Source: an uncultured Latescibacterota bacterium
GTDB taxonomy: Bacteria; Latescibacterota; UBA2968
DNA: 64,000 nucleotides
Assembly (NCBI GenBank): GCA_958295785.1
Contig: OY282377.1
Coordinates: forward strand, 634,394 to 698,393
Direction of reading: 5' to 3'
This document shows, in pieces, positions 55,730-64,000 of this stretch. The position numbers and the translations under genes were made by a program. Numbering within the stretch: position 1 is the stretch's first letter; every line of letters starts with the position of its first letter. The notes below the pieces were generated by a model. The model did no database searches and was not told the origin of the DNA. It was given only the letters and a program-made list of their open reading frames with translations.

Positions 55730-57721
55730 ATGGCCCTCGATTCACGACATCTTCAGCGGGAAATTTCAGACGAGCAGTCCCAGCCCGCTGTGACCGTGCG
55801 GTCTGTGGGGTTGGGGCTGTTTTTGGTCGTCGCGCTCGATGTCTTGGCGATTTGTGTGCGCTATGTTTTTCACGGTTCTTTAATGACCTATAGCCACATC
55901 CCAATGGCGATGCTGATGGTGCTGATGATCCTGATGTTTGGCCTCGCCGCCGTTGCCAAAATGACCGGGTGGGTGCTCTCAAAAGGCGAGTGGCACGCGA
56001 TTTTGGCAATGGGCATTGTGGGCGCCGCGTTGCCGTGTTTTGGTCTGACGGGCTATTTAATCGGGTACATCACGGCGCCTTATTATTTCGCCACTGAGGA
56101 AAATGCGTGGGCAAAGCACTTGTACCCGCATTTGCCCAACTGGTTGTTGCCGAGCAATGAAGGCGATGCTGTCGCGTGGTTTTACGAAGGCTTGCCGCGC
56201 GGTGCCAAAATTCCGTGGGGCGTGTGGGTGTTGCCCCTGTTCTGGTGGACGACGATTGTGGCGGCGGCGTTTGTGATGCTGGCGTGTGTGGCCGTTGTTT
56301 TTCGCAAACAGTGGGTGCAAAACGAACGCTTGGTCTTTCCCGCAATGGCGCCGTTGATCGACATGGCATCCGGGCCGGGCGATGGCAAGCGGTGGTTGCC
56401 CGAGTTCACGCGCAATCGGTTGTTCTGGATCGGATTCGCCATTGCGTTTGGGGTGCTGGCGTGGAATTGCATCAACTACTTTTTGCCGGGGTTTCCGCGC
56501 TTTCCCATTTACCGGTCTCGGTGGTACTGGATCGACCGGGCACTGCCCCCGATCAGGGGATACTTTGGCATTTTTACCGTGTTTTTCTCGTATTTTGCCA
56601 GCTTGGATGTGCTGTTTTCGATCTGGTTTTTCGATTTGGTGTTCATCTTGGAAGGCGGTCAACTCAGCCAGTGGGGCTATAAAGCCACCACGCCGTATTA
56701 CCGCACGGGCGTGTATTACTGGCAGACGTTCGGGGCTTTTGTCGTTTTTGTGTCTTCCACATTCTGGGTTGCGAGAAAACACTTGCGCGATGTGCTGATG
56801 AAAGCCCTGGGCCGCGATCCCACTGTGGATGACGCCAATGAGTTGATGTCGTATCGCGCTGCTTGTATCGGGTTGCTGGGCAGCATGGCGTATTTGTTCG
56901 TCTGGCTGGTGCAAATGAATTTCGATCCCCTGCTTGGGTTTTTGCTCCTGCTGGCCGTGATCTTTGTCTATACGGGGATGGCGAAAATTTTGGCCGATAC
57001 GGGCATGCCATTTACCAGCACACCGATTGGCGCGTGGGGGATGGTCGAGCCGTTTTTTGGGCGGCGCAATATCCCGCTGGCCACCCTTGCAAATCTCCGG
57101 TTTGCGTGGTTGATCGCCGGGCATTTTAAGGGGTTGTTTTTGCCCGCGCTTTCCCATGCCGGGCGCGTCTCTGAGGGCGTTCCCGGAAATCAGCGGCGGC
57201 GGTTGATGGGCGCGATTGGCCTGGTGTTTATCGTCAGTTTGTCGTTCAATCTGCTGTTCACCGTGTGGCTGGGTTACGACCAGGGGGCGTACAATTTCAG
57301 CAGTTGGGAAATCACGCGCGCCGCCGAACGCCATTTTCAGCGGACGGTTGACGTCATCAAAAAACCCGACGAGCCGCCGTTTTACGAAAAACACCCCGAA
57401 GAGGCGGTCTTTTTTGGAATTGGCGGTCTGCTGATGGCCGGGTTGATCTACATGCGCTATCGCTTTGTGTGGTGGCCCCTGCACCCCGTTGGATTGGCGA
57501 TTTCGGGGGCGTATCTGGCGCGGCGCACCAGCTTTACAACATTTTTGGCGTGGCTCATTAAGTTCGTGATGATGAAAGTGGGTGGGCCAACGGTTTATCG
57601 CAAATCCAGACCTTTGTTCATCGGGTTGCTGGTCGGGTATATTCTCGGCGTGATTTTGTCGACGGGTATCGACATGATCTGGTTCCCAGAACGCGGACAT
57701 GTGGTGCATCGCTATGGATAA
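55730..57721 (+). CDS. OPT-like multispanning membrane protein (DUF6785/DUF6784 type), first copy
   Basis: A 663-residue integral membrane protein with about 12 or more hydrophobic helices. From memory it resembles the DUF6785/DUF6784 family of OPT-transporter-like proteins: an N-terminal VRSVGLGLFLVVALDVLAICVRYVFHGS, VQNERLVFPAMAPL, GYFGIFTVFFSYFASLDVLFSIWFFDLVF, YRAACIGLLGSMAYLFVW, AKILADTGMPFTSTPIG and FVMMKVGGPTVYRKSRPLFIG (C-terminal DUF6784-like end). Start ATG 55730; a TTG 55718 is possible. Its stop overlaps the next gene's start by 8 bp (ATGGATAA). The family is predicted to transport peptides or metal complexes, unproven. Confidence 0.75.
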   Translation: MALDSRHLQREISDEQSQPAVTVRSVGLGLFLVVALDVLAICVRYVFHGSLMTYSHIPMAMLMVLMILMFGLAAVAKMTGWVLSKGEWHAILAMGIVGAALPCFGLTGYLIGYITAPYYFATEENAWAKHLYPHLPNWLLPSNEGDAVAWFYEGLPRGAKIPWGVWVLPLFWWTTIVAAAFVMLACVAVVFRKQWVQNERLVFPAMAPLIDMASGPGDGKRWLPEFTRNRLFWIGFAIAFGVLAWNCINYFLPGFPRFPIYRSRWYWIDRALPPIRGYFGIFTVFFSYFASLDVLFSIWFFDLVFILEGGQLSQWGYKATTPYYRTGVYYWQTFGAFVVFVSSTFWVARKHLRDVLMKALGRDPTVDDANELMSYRAACIGLLGSMAYLFVWLVQMNFDPLLGFLLLLAVIFVYTGMAKILADTGMPFTSTPIGAWGMVEPFFGRRNIPLATLANLRFAWLIAGHFKGLFLPALSHAGRVSEGVPGNQRRRLMGAIGLVFIVSLSFNLLFTVWLGYDQGAYNFSSWEITRAAERHFQRTVDVIKKPDEPPFYEKHPEEAVFFGIGGLLMAGLIYMRYRFVWWPLHPVGLAISGAYLARRTSFTTFLAWLIKFVMMKVGGPTVYRKSRPLFIGLLVGYILGVILSTGIDMIWFPERGHVVHRYG

Positions 57722-60700
57722 ATACCGCAATCTCATCTCGCGCGGCCTCGTCGGTTTGGGCATTTTGGTCGCCGCGCTCCTGATCGCCGGCCCCGACCGC
57801 GTGAATGTCCATTTGAGTGCGCTGTTGGGCTTGGAAGTGCCCGACGCGGTGCCGCCTGTGCCGGTGCCGCGCGCCGAAGAGGTCAGCGCGAGGGTTTTAG
57901 ATGCCGTGCGAGAAGATGGCATTCGCGCATTGATGGACGAGTTCACGCGCCACGACTCGCGCGTGGTGGGTTATCCGGGCCATGAAAAAGCCGCGGATTT
58001 TATCGCGTCCGAGTTTCGGCGTTTGGGCATGGAAGATGTCGAGGCCGAGACTTATGGCGTGGCCGTGCCCGTCGATCGGGGCGGGAGCTTAACCGTGGCA
58101 GAGACCGGCGAGGCGTTTGCCATTCACGGCTTGTGGCCGAATTTGGTCAAGACCTCCACCTTGCCCGCAGGCGGGGTGCGCGGGCATCTCTTGTATGGCG
58201 GGGCTGGCGAGGTGTCGGCGTTCAACGGGCGCGAAGTACAAGGCGCGGTGGTGTTGATGGAATTTAATTCGTGGAACAACTGGCTCAATGCCGCGATGCT
58301 CGGCGCGCAGCAGATCGTGTTTATCGAACCGGATTCCACTTTTACCGCGCAGGCCGAGACCAAGTTTTTGCAAGTGCCCAACAGCATCGAGCGGTTCTGG
58401 ATCGACAAGGCGAGCGGGGAAAAGCTCAAAACATTGATCGCTTCAAAGGATGTGGTACGCGTCGCGCTGAACGCGCGCATGGATTGGCAAAAGGCCGAGA
58501 CGCGGAATATCTTGGGCTGGATTCGCGGAACCGATCCGGCGTTGCGCGAAAAGATCGTGGTGATCAATGCCTATTACGATGCGATGTCCGTCGTGCCCGC
58601 GCGCGCGCCGGGCGCGGAAATGGCGTGTGGCATTGTGGGGTTGATGCAGTTGGCCGAATATTTCAGCAAGTACCCGCCCAAACACACGCTTTTGTTTCTC
58701 GCCTCTTCGGGCCACCACCTCGGCTTTCGGGGGATATGCGATTTTTTGAGCCGGCATTCGCGGAAGGAAAAGCATTTTGCCGAACTGATGACCGAGCCCC
58801 TCGAGCTCCCGCTGTTGATTTCGCTGGATTTGACGAGCCAAACCGACGAGGTGGGGGTTTGGAACAGCACGCGCAATTATTATTACAAGCGGTTCTTCAC
58901 GCCCTTTGGCAAGTTGTTTGTGCATTATTCAAAGGCGATAGCCGAGCATTTTGGGCTGGATGCCGCGGACGCGCTCATCGACGGGATCCAGCCAAAAGGC
59001 GGCATGAATTGGGACATGTACGTTCCGGGGAAAATACTAAAAACAGATGGCGAGGTCGTGCTGGAAGCCGGCACGCCCGCGCTGTCGCTCATTACGGTCA
59101 ACGACGCGCGTTTCAGGGTGGATACGCCGCTGGACAAGGCCGAGTTCGTGAATTTCAAAAATCTCACCGGGCAGATTCGCACCCTTGCCGGCGTGCTCGA
59201 TTTGGGGCTCAATTCAGCGGATTTTCTGCCCGATTACAAATTGGATCCCGACGACCGCATGCGCGGGTTGCGGGGGTTTGTACGCACGTTCCCCCGGCGG
59301 AGCATTACGCCGGATCGCCCCCGGCCAGGCGCGGTTGCTTCGCTGCGAATGGGCATCGACAAGTCGGTCAAAGGCGTGCGGCGCATCTATTACGACATCG
59401 CGGATGAAAATGGCGAGTTTTACATGCCGGGCATCGCCGAGCGCCGCGTGGATGTGAAAGCGTTTTACATGGATCCGCAAACCGGAGAGATTACGTACGC
59501 GCCCAACCGCGGGCGGCAGGCGCGCATTTACCGGGGCGAGTTCGACATGGACTGGTGGATTTCCAAGCGCACGCAGATCTTATTCCCGTGTATTACAACG
59601 GATTTCTACGACACGGTCGATCCGCGCTATCTCACCAAATTGTCGAGCATCAGCGTGCTCGGCCTGGGCAATACCGCGCCGCAGGAATACGGCTATGCCA
59701 TTGGCTTTGGCGCGGACGAACCGGTCGGCACGATTTTTACAACGCCGGGCGAACGGATCAAAATTGTGATGCGCGAGCGCGAGATCGGGGTGCGCTATTT
59801 GCTGCTGAACGCGAAAAGCGCGGAGAGCGTGGAAATTGCGCGCGGCGAGGGTTTTGCGACCCTGAAGCACGGGGCGTTCACGCGCTCCTCGTTTCAAGCC
59901 GCAAAAGACATGTGGACATTGAACGAGGCGCGGATGCGCGAATTGGAGAAATATTCGATAGAGAACCAGCGCATGACCAATTTGCACGCGCAGGCCAAAG
60001 AACACCTGGATCTGGCCGAAGAGGCGATGCACGACAAGCAGTGGGATGCGTTTGTCAAGCACACGCGCGCGGGCCTAGGCTTGGAATCGCGCGCCTATCC
60101 CGATGTCAAAGACACGCAGAACGACGTGATTCGCGGCGTGATTTTCTTCATGTTGCTGGTGATTCCGTGTGCGTTTTTTATCGAGCGATTGGTTTTCACG
60201 TTTTCCGATATCCGCATGCAAATCATCGGCTTTGGCGCGGTTTTTGTCGTGATCTGGATTTTTCTGTCACAAGTGCATCCCGCGTTTGACCTGTCCAATC
60301 CCTTTGTGATTTTGCTGGCTTTTGTGATTCTGTCCCTGGCGATTTTTGTGATTTCCATTGTGTCGAGCAGGTTTGGTGACAATATCCGGCAGTTACGCAT
60401 GGAAGATGTTTTGTTGCACGATACGGACGTGGGGCGACTGAGCGCGTCTGTGGCGGCCTTTCAACTGGGCATCGCCAACCTCAAGAAGCGCAAAATGCGA
60501 ACCTGCCTGACATTTGTCACGCTGGTCTTGCTGACCTTTACCGTATTGTCCTTTACGTCGATCAAGACCACGCTGTCCTTTTCTCAACTCGCGCTGGATG
60601 TGGAAGGCAAATATCCGGGGATGCTGATCCGCAGCCAATTTTGGGGGCCGTTAGAAGACACGGCTTACGACTATGCCAAGATCAATTTTTTCGGCCAAGG

Positions 60701-62219
60701 CGAAATCGCGCCGCGCAGTTGGTACGTGACGAAAGACATGAAAAAGACGCCCATTGAAACGCCGGACAAATCAACCAAAGTGCTGGGCATTTTGGGCTTG
60801 TCGGTCAACGAACCCGCGGTCACGAAGATCGATACATTGCTCAGCCACGGGCGTTGGTTTGAAGCGGGCGAATTTGCGTGTATTTTGCCGGGCAAAATGG
60901 CCGAGTTGCTCGACGTGTCGCCCGAAGATGTGGGGCAAAAAAGCGTGCGCTTGTTCGGCAAACAGTTGAAGGTGGTGGGGCTGATCGACGCGGAAAAAAT
61001 GCGAAATCATCTCGACTTGGACGGCGAAATGTTGAGCCCGGCCGATTTCAAATTGACGGATGAGGAAATCGTTTCCCAGATGAGCCAGCAAGAGAGCCGG
61101 GAAAAACAGGGCTTGGAACAGCCGCAACTCGAGAACATGCCGTTTGAGCATATCGACCCCGACGATATTGCCATTATTCCCTATTCGATGTTGCGCGAAG
61201 TGGGCAGCCCCCTGCAATCCGTGGCGATTCGCCTGCGCGAAGGCGTGGATGTAGAAGCGCAGATCAAAGAATACGTGTCGCGCTTGTCCGTGGTGTTGTA
61301 CGCGGGCATTCCCGAGGCCGATGGCAGCATCCGCGCGGCGATTTACAGTTCCCTCGGGTGGGGGCCATTGCCCGGCATGGCGAATTTGTTCGTCCCCATT
61401 TTGGTGGCCGCGCTGATTGTGCTCAACACGATGATGGGGTCCGTGTACGAGCGTTTCCGCGAGATCGGCATTTATTCTTCTGTGGGATTGGCGCCCGTAC
61501 ACATCGCGTTTTTGTTCATTGCCGAGGCGTGTGTGTACGCGGTTTTGGGCACGGTTGCCGGGTATTTGTTGGGGCAGGGCGTCGCCAAAATTTTGCTGTG
61601 GCAGGGGTGGTTGCAAGGGCTGTCCGTCAATTATTCGGCCTTGTCAACCGTGCTTTCCTCCGCGCTGGTGATGCTGGTGGTGTTGCTGTCCTCGCTCTAT
61701 CCGGCGCGCCAAGCGTCTATGATGGCCGTGCCCGACGTGACGCGCCGCTGGAAATTGCCCGATCCAGAGGGCAACCGCTGGCATTTTGAGTTTCCATTTA
61801 CCGTGGGCGGCAAGGACGTGTTTGGCCTGTCGGTGTTTTTGGTCGATTATTTCGAGTCGCACATGGGCGAGTCTATGGGCGCGTTTTACACAGATGGCGC
61901 GCGCTTTGGATCCATTGAAACAGAATCGGGACGAGGATATACCATAGACACCATGATCTGGTTGGCGCCTTACGATTTGGGCGTGCGGCAGCAGGTACAC
62001 TTTGAAGCCATCTCCACGGGCGAACACGATATTTACGCGATGACCCTGACGATAGACAGGCTTTCGGGCGATGCGGCCTCATGGCGGCGGGGCAATCAGG
62101 GCTTTATGAACGCGCTCCGCAAACAGTTTTTGATCTGGCGCACGGTCGATCCCGCCTATCGCGTGAAATACACGCAAAAGGGACGGGACTTGCTCGCTGC
62201 CCAACCCATCACGGCATAG
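57714..62219 (+). CDS. Fused M28-like peptidase domain and FtsX/MacB-like permease
   Basis: A 1501-residue membrane protein. Signal-anchor helix about 8-26. M28/PA-like aminopeptidase domain about 60-480: DSRVVGYPGHEKAADFIASEFRRLG is typical, but the zinc-binding places read NAYYDA (285-290), GAEMACG (300-306) and SSGHHLGFRG (331-340) instead of the usual H-x-D, D-D and E-E. A second soluble region extends to about 800. Three helices at about 800-885 are followed by KKRKMRTCLTFVTLVLLTFTVLSF, the FtsX/MacB start. A periplasmic loop follows, and three more helices (about 1219-1336) include NTMMGSVYERFREIGIYSSVG. The C-terminal tail is soluble. No ABC ATPase is adjacent. Function unknown. Confidence 0.78.
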   Translation: MDKYRNLISRGLVGLGILVAALLIAGPDRVNVHLSALLGLEVPDAVPPVPVPRAEEVSARVLDAVREDGIRALMDEFTRHDSRVVGYPGHEKAADFIASEFRRLGMEDVEAETYGVAVPVDRGGSLTVAETGEAFAIHGLWPNLVKTSTLPAGGVRGHLLYGGAGEVSAFNGREVQGAVVLMEFNSWNNWLNAAMLGAQQIVFIEPDSTFTAQAETKFLQVPNSIERFWIDKASGEKLKTLIASKDVVRVALNARMDWQKAETRNILGWIRGTDPALREKIVVINAYYDAMSVVPARAPGAEMACGIVGLMQLAEYFSKYPPKHTLLFLASSGHHLGFRGICDFLSRHSRKEKHFAELMTEPLELPLLISLDLTSQTDEVGVWNSTRNYYYKRFFTPFGKLFVHYSKAIAEHFGLDAADALIDGIQPKGGMNWDMYVPGKILKTDGEVVLEAGTPALSLITVNDARFRVDTPLDKAEFVNFKNLTGQIRTLAGVLDLGLNSADFLPDYKLDPDDRMRGLRGFVRTFPRRSITPDRPRPGAVASLRMGIDKSVKGVRRIYYDIADENGEFYMPGIAERRVDVKAFYMDPQTGEITYAPNRGRQARIYRGEFDMDWWISKRTQILFPCITTDFYDTVDPRYLTKLSSISVLGLGNTAPQEYGYAIGFGADEPVGTIFTTPGERIKIVMREREIGVRYLLLNAKSAESVEIARGEGFATLKHGAFTRSSFQAAKDMWTLNEARMRELEKYSIENQRMTNLHAQAKEHLDLAEEAMHDKQWDAFVKHTRAGLGLESRAYPDVKDTQNDVIRGVIFFMLLVIPCAFFIERLVFTFSDIRMQIIGFGAVFVVIWIFLSQVHPAFDLSNPFVILLAFVILSLAIFVISIVSSRFGDNIRQLRMEDVLLHDTDVGRLSASVAAFQLGIANLKKRKMRTCLTFVTLVLLTFTVLSFTSIKTTLSFSQLALDVEGKYPGMLIRSQFWGPLEDTAYDYAKINFFGQGEIAPRSWYVTKDMKKTPIETPDKSTKVLGILGLSVNEPAVTKIDTLLSHGRWFEAGEFACILPGKMAELLDVSPEDVGQKSVRLFGKQLKVVGLIDAEKMRNHLDLDGEMLSPADFKLTDEEIVSQMSQQESREKQGLEQPQLENMPFEHIDPDDIAIIPYSMLREVGSPLQSVAIRLREGVDVEAQIKEYVSRLSVVLYAGIPEADGSIRAAIYSSLGWGPLPGMANLFVPILVAALIVLNTMMGSVYERFREIGIYSSVGLAPVHIAFLFIAEACVYAVLGTVAGYLLGQGVAKILLWQGWLQGLSVNYSALSTVLSSALVMLVVLLSSLYPARQASMMAVPDVTRRWKLPDPEGNRWHFEFPFTVGGKDVFGLSVFLVDYFESHMGESMGAFYTDGARFGSIETESGRGYTIDTMIWLAPYDLGVRQQVHFEAISTGEHDIYAMTLTIDRLSGDAASWRRGNQGFMNALRKQFLIWRTVDPAYRVKYTQKGRDLLAAQPITA

Positions 62220-62227
62220 GAAAATCA

Positions 62228-64000
62228 ATGGCTTTAAGCAATCTATTGAGACGCAACAAAGACACGGAAAAGAAAAATACCCAATTTGAGGAGATCGAAG
62301 AGTACCGCGATCTGCTCGACGACCCCGACGAATTTGTCGATGGCTTCAACATGAAGACCATTGTGGGGGCGTTGTTCGTGTCGATAGTGATGGTGCCGGG
62401 CAATATCTATCTCGATTTGATGATCGGCGGCTCGATAGGCGCGGCCGCGCAATGGGTGACAATTATTCTGTTTATCGAATTGGCCAAGCGCTCGTTCACA
62501 ACCCTCAAGCGGCAGGAAGTCTATTTGCTGTTCTACGTGACGAGTTCGCTGGTCAATCGGGAATCCAATGCGTTTGAAGGGCTGTTGTGGCACCAGTATT
62601 TTGTGCAGTCGCCCGCAGCCGTGCAATTCGGCATCCAAAAGGCGTTGGGCGAACTGTGGTGGTGGGCGCCGCCTGCAGATTCGGAAGCCCTCGTGGAGCG
62701 CACGTTTTTACACGCCGATTGGTTTTGGCCCATTACATTTTTGGTGCTGGGCACCATTATGGGGCGCACCGCGTGGTTTTCCGCCAGCTACGTGTTGTTC
62801 CGAATCACGTCCGACTACGAAAAATTGCCCTTTCCCTTTGCCCCGATCAACGCGCACGGGGCCATGGCGCTGGCCGAAGAAAGCAGCGGGGATATTACGT
62901 GGCGCTGGCGCATGTTTTCTATCGGTGCTGTCATCGGCGTGGTTTGGGGGATGCTCTATGTCGCCGTGCCCGCGATTTCGGGCGCGTTTATGGAACAACC
63001 CGTGCAACTCATCCCCATTCCCTGGGTGGATTTCACGCAGTACACGGGCTATTTTTTGCCGGCCACGCCATTGGGCTTTACCCTGCACTTGGGGCCCATT
63101 TTTACCGGCTTTCTCGCCCCCTTCTGGGCGGTGATCGGCACGTTTATCGGCGTGCTCATCCACACGATAGCAAGCCCGCTCTTATACCATTACGGCTATA
63201 TGCCCCACTGGTTTATGGGCATGGACACCATCCAGACGCACTTTGTGACCGGCATCGATTTCTGGATGAGCTTTGGCATTGGCATTACATTTGCCATTAC
63301 GGTTATCGGGTTTTATCAGGTGTGGCGGGGCGTGCGAACCGGTCGGATTGAAAAGACGGAAAAGGGATCGTGGGAGACCCCGCCCGGACGAGGCGATTTT
63401 AAGATTTGGATCTGCGTGGTGTTGTTTTGTTTGGCGAGCCTGTACACCATCGTCATTTCAAAAATTTTATTTCCGCAGTTGGTCACCGTCACTTTGCTGA
63501 TCTTTTTCTTTGTGTTTTCCTTTGTGTACACGCCCCTCATTTCATTTGTCAATGCCCGCTTAGACGGGATGGTGGGGCAAAACGTGAGCATTCCCTACAT
63601 CAAAGAAGCCACCATTTTTCTCAGTGGTTTCAGGGGCATTCAGATCTGGTTTGTCGATTTTGGCTTGGACAACTACGGCGCGGCGGCCCAACGCTTTAGG
63701 GAGATCGAGTTGACGGGCACCAGCTTTAGAAGCATTTTGAGGGCCGAAGTGTTTATGGTGCCCCTGGTTTTTGTCACCAGCTTTATGTATTGGTCCTACA
63801 TCTGGAAACTCGCGCCCATTCCGTCCGATGCCTATCCCTACGTGCAGTTGTTCTGGCCCTTGCGCGCGCTTCAGCGATGCGTGTGGATTACGAGCACCAT
63901 GCGCGGGGAAGTGGATTACGACCGAGAGGGCATGGTGACGTGGACGCCGGCCAATTTGTCGAATCATGCGTGGTGGTACTGGCGGGTGCGGGCGACAACT
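62228..64000 (+). CDS. OPT-like multispanning membrane protein, second copy, cut by right edge
   Basis: ATG 62228 opens a frame that stays open to the window end (591 codons). It begins MALSNLLRRNKDTEKKN and has a charged N-terminal arm. It then has many hydrophobic helices (IVGALFVSIVMVPGNIYLDLMIGG; LGTIMGRTAWFSASYVLFR; YEKLPFPFAPINAHGAMAL; GPIFTGFLAPFWAVIGTFIGV), in the style of OPT-family membrane proteins. It follows the M28/FtsX-like gene by 8 bp and is the third gene of the operon. I recognise no substrate. The C-terminus lies outside. Confidence 0.75.
   Translation, partial: MALSNLLRRNKDTEKKNTQFEEIEEYRDLLDDPDEFVDGFNMKTIVGALFVSIVMVPGNIYLDLMIGGSIGAAAQWVTIILFIELAKRSFTTLKRQEVYLLFYVTSSLVNRESNAFEGLLWHQYFVQSPAAVQFGIQKALGELWWWAPPADSEALVERTFLHADWFWPITFLVLGTIMGRTAWFSASYVLFRITSDYEKLPFPFAPINAHGAMALAEESSGDITWRWRMFSIGAVIGVVWGMLYVAVPAISGAFMEQPVQLIPIPWVDFTQYTGYFLPATPLGFTLHLGPIFTGFLAPFWAVIGTFIGVLIHTIASPLLYHYGYMPHWFMGMDTIQTHFVTGIDFWMSFGIGITFAITVIGFYQVWRGVRTGRIEKTEKGSWETPPGRGDFKIWICVVLFCLASLYTIVISKILFPQLVTVTLLIFFFVFSFVYTPLISFVNARLDGMVGQNVSIPYIKEATIFLSGFRGIQIWFVDFGLDNYGAAAQRFREIELTGTSFRSILRAEVFMVPLVFVTSFMYWSYIWKLAPIPSDAYPYVQLFWPLRALQRCVWITSTMRGEVDYDREGMVTWTPANLSNHAWWYWRVRATT

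Noticed and set aside
56057-57946. A 629-codon minus-strand open frame opposite the first OPT-like gene
   Set aside because: Low-complexity Arg/His/Gln-rich shadow; the + strand has clear membrane helices and coupling to the next gene.

Overview
The window comes from a Gram-negative-type bacterium of moderate GC. An outer-membrane porin, a DUF5916 beta-barrel protein and periplasmic binding proteins point to a double membrane. The gene content suggests an uncultured lineage such as Latescibacterota or Poribacteria: cytoplasmic-type sulfatases, OPT/DUF6785-like membrane proteins, a Ser/Thr kinase fused to a SUMF1-type domain, cohesin/dockerin-like secreted proteins, NYN, Uma2 and Rpn nucleases. 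That placement is inference; there is no rRNA or other decisive marker. The only RNA gene recognised is tRNA-Phe(GAA).

Layout. 1-7000: AAA ATPase (cut by the left edge), sulfatase 1, PhoD-like phosphatase, NYN protein, DUF2231 membrane protein, SpoU-type rRNA methyltransferase, sulfatase 2. 7032-10745: a 1237-residue secreted protein with 12 nearly identical YWTD propeller repeats. 10840-11929: a decayed IS. 12341-13918: gpmI. 13.9-25.4 kb: one long minus-strand locus for urea uptake and hydrolysis (urtA, porin, urtBCDE, ureAB fusion, ureC, ureF, ureG, ureD). 25.7-28.4 kb: acnA. 28.9-31.9 kb: YgiT-type zinc finger, Uma2 nuclease, ComB-like phosphatase and a SAF oxidoreductase. 31951-33042: a second, better preserved copy of the same IS. 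33.5-42.5 kb: APS kinase, kinase-SUMF1 fusion, ABC ATPase, sugar isomerase, epimerase, amidohydrolase, luciferase-like monooxygenase. 42.9-47.3 kb: dockerin remnant, Rpn nuclease, class III aminotransferase, alcohol dehydrogenase. 47.3-50.6 kb: a restriction-modification system whose endonuclease is broken by a frameshift and an IS1595-type insertion with a perfect 8-bp target duplication. 50.6-54.6 kb: DUF2283 remnant, DUF5916 protein, thiolase. 55.7-64 kb: an overlapping operon of two OPT-like membrane proteins around a fused M28-like/FtsX-like protein; the second OPT-like gene runs off the right edge.

Working together. The urea locus is a complete import-and-hydrolysis module (outer-membrane entry, ABC import, nickel enzyme and chaperones) except that UreE is missing. 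The OPT - M28/FtsX - OPT operon is the best candidate for an undescribed system: its peptidase-like domain has lost the usual zinc ligands, and no ATPase lies next to it in the window.

The intergenic space is rich in repeats: a roughly 30-bp palindromic family (about ten copies), a 300-400-bp family (three copies plus a scrap), and two genes each flanked by about 140-bp direct repeats. Three transposase genes each carry a single in-frame TGA.
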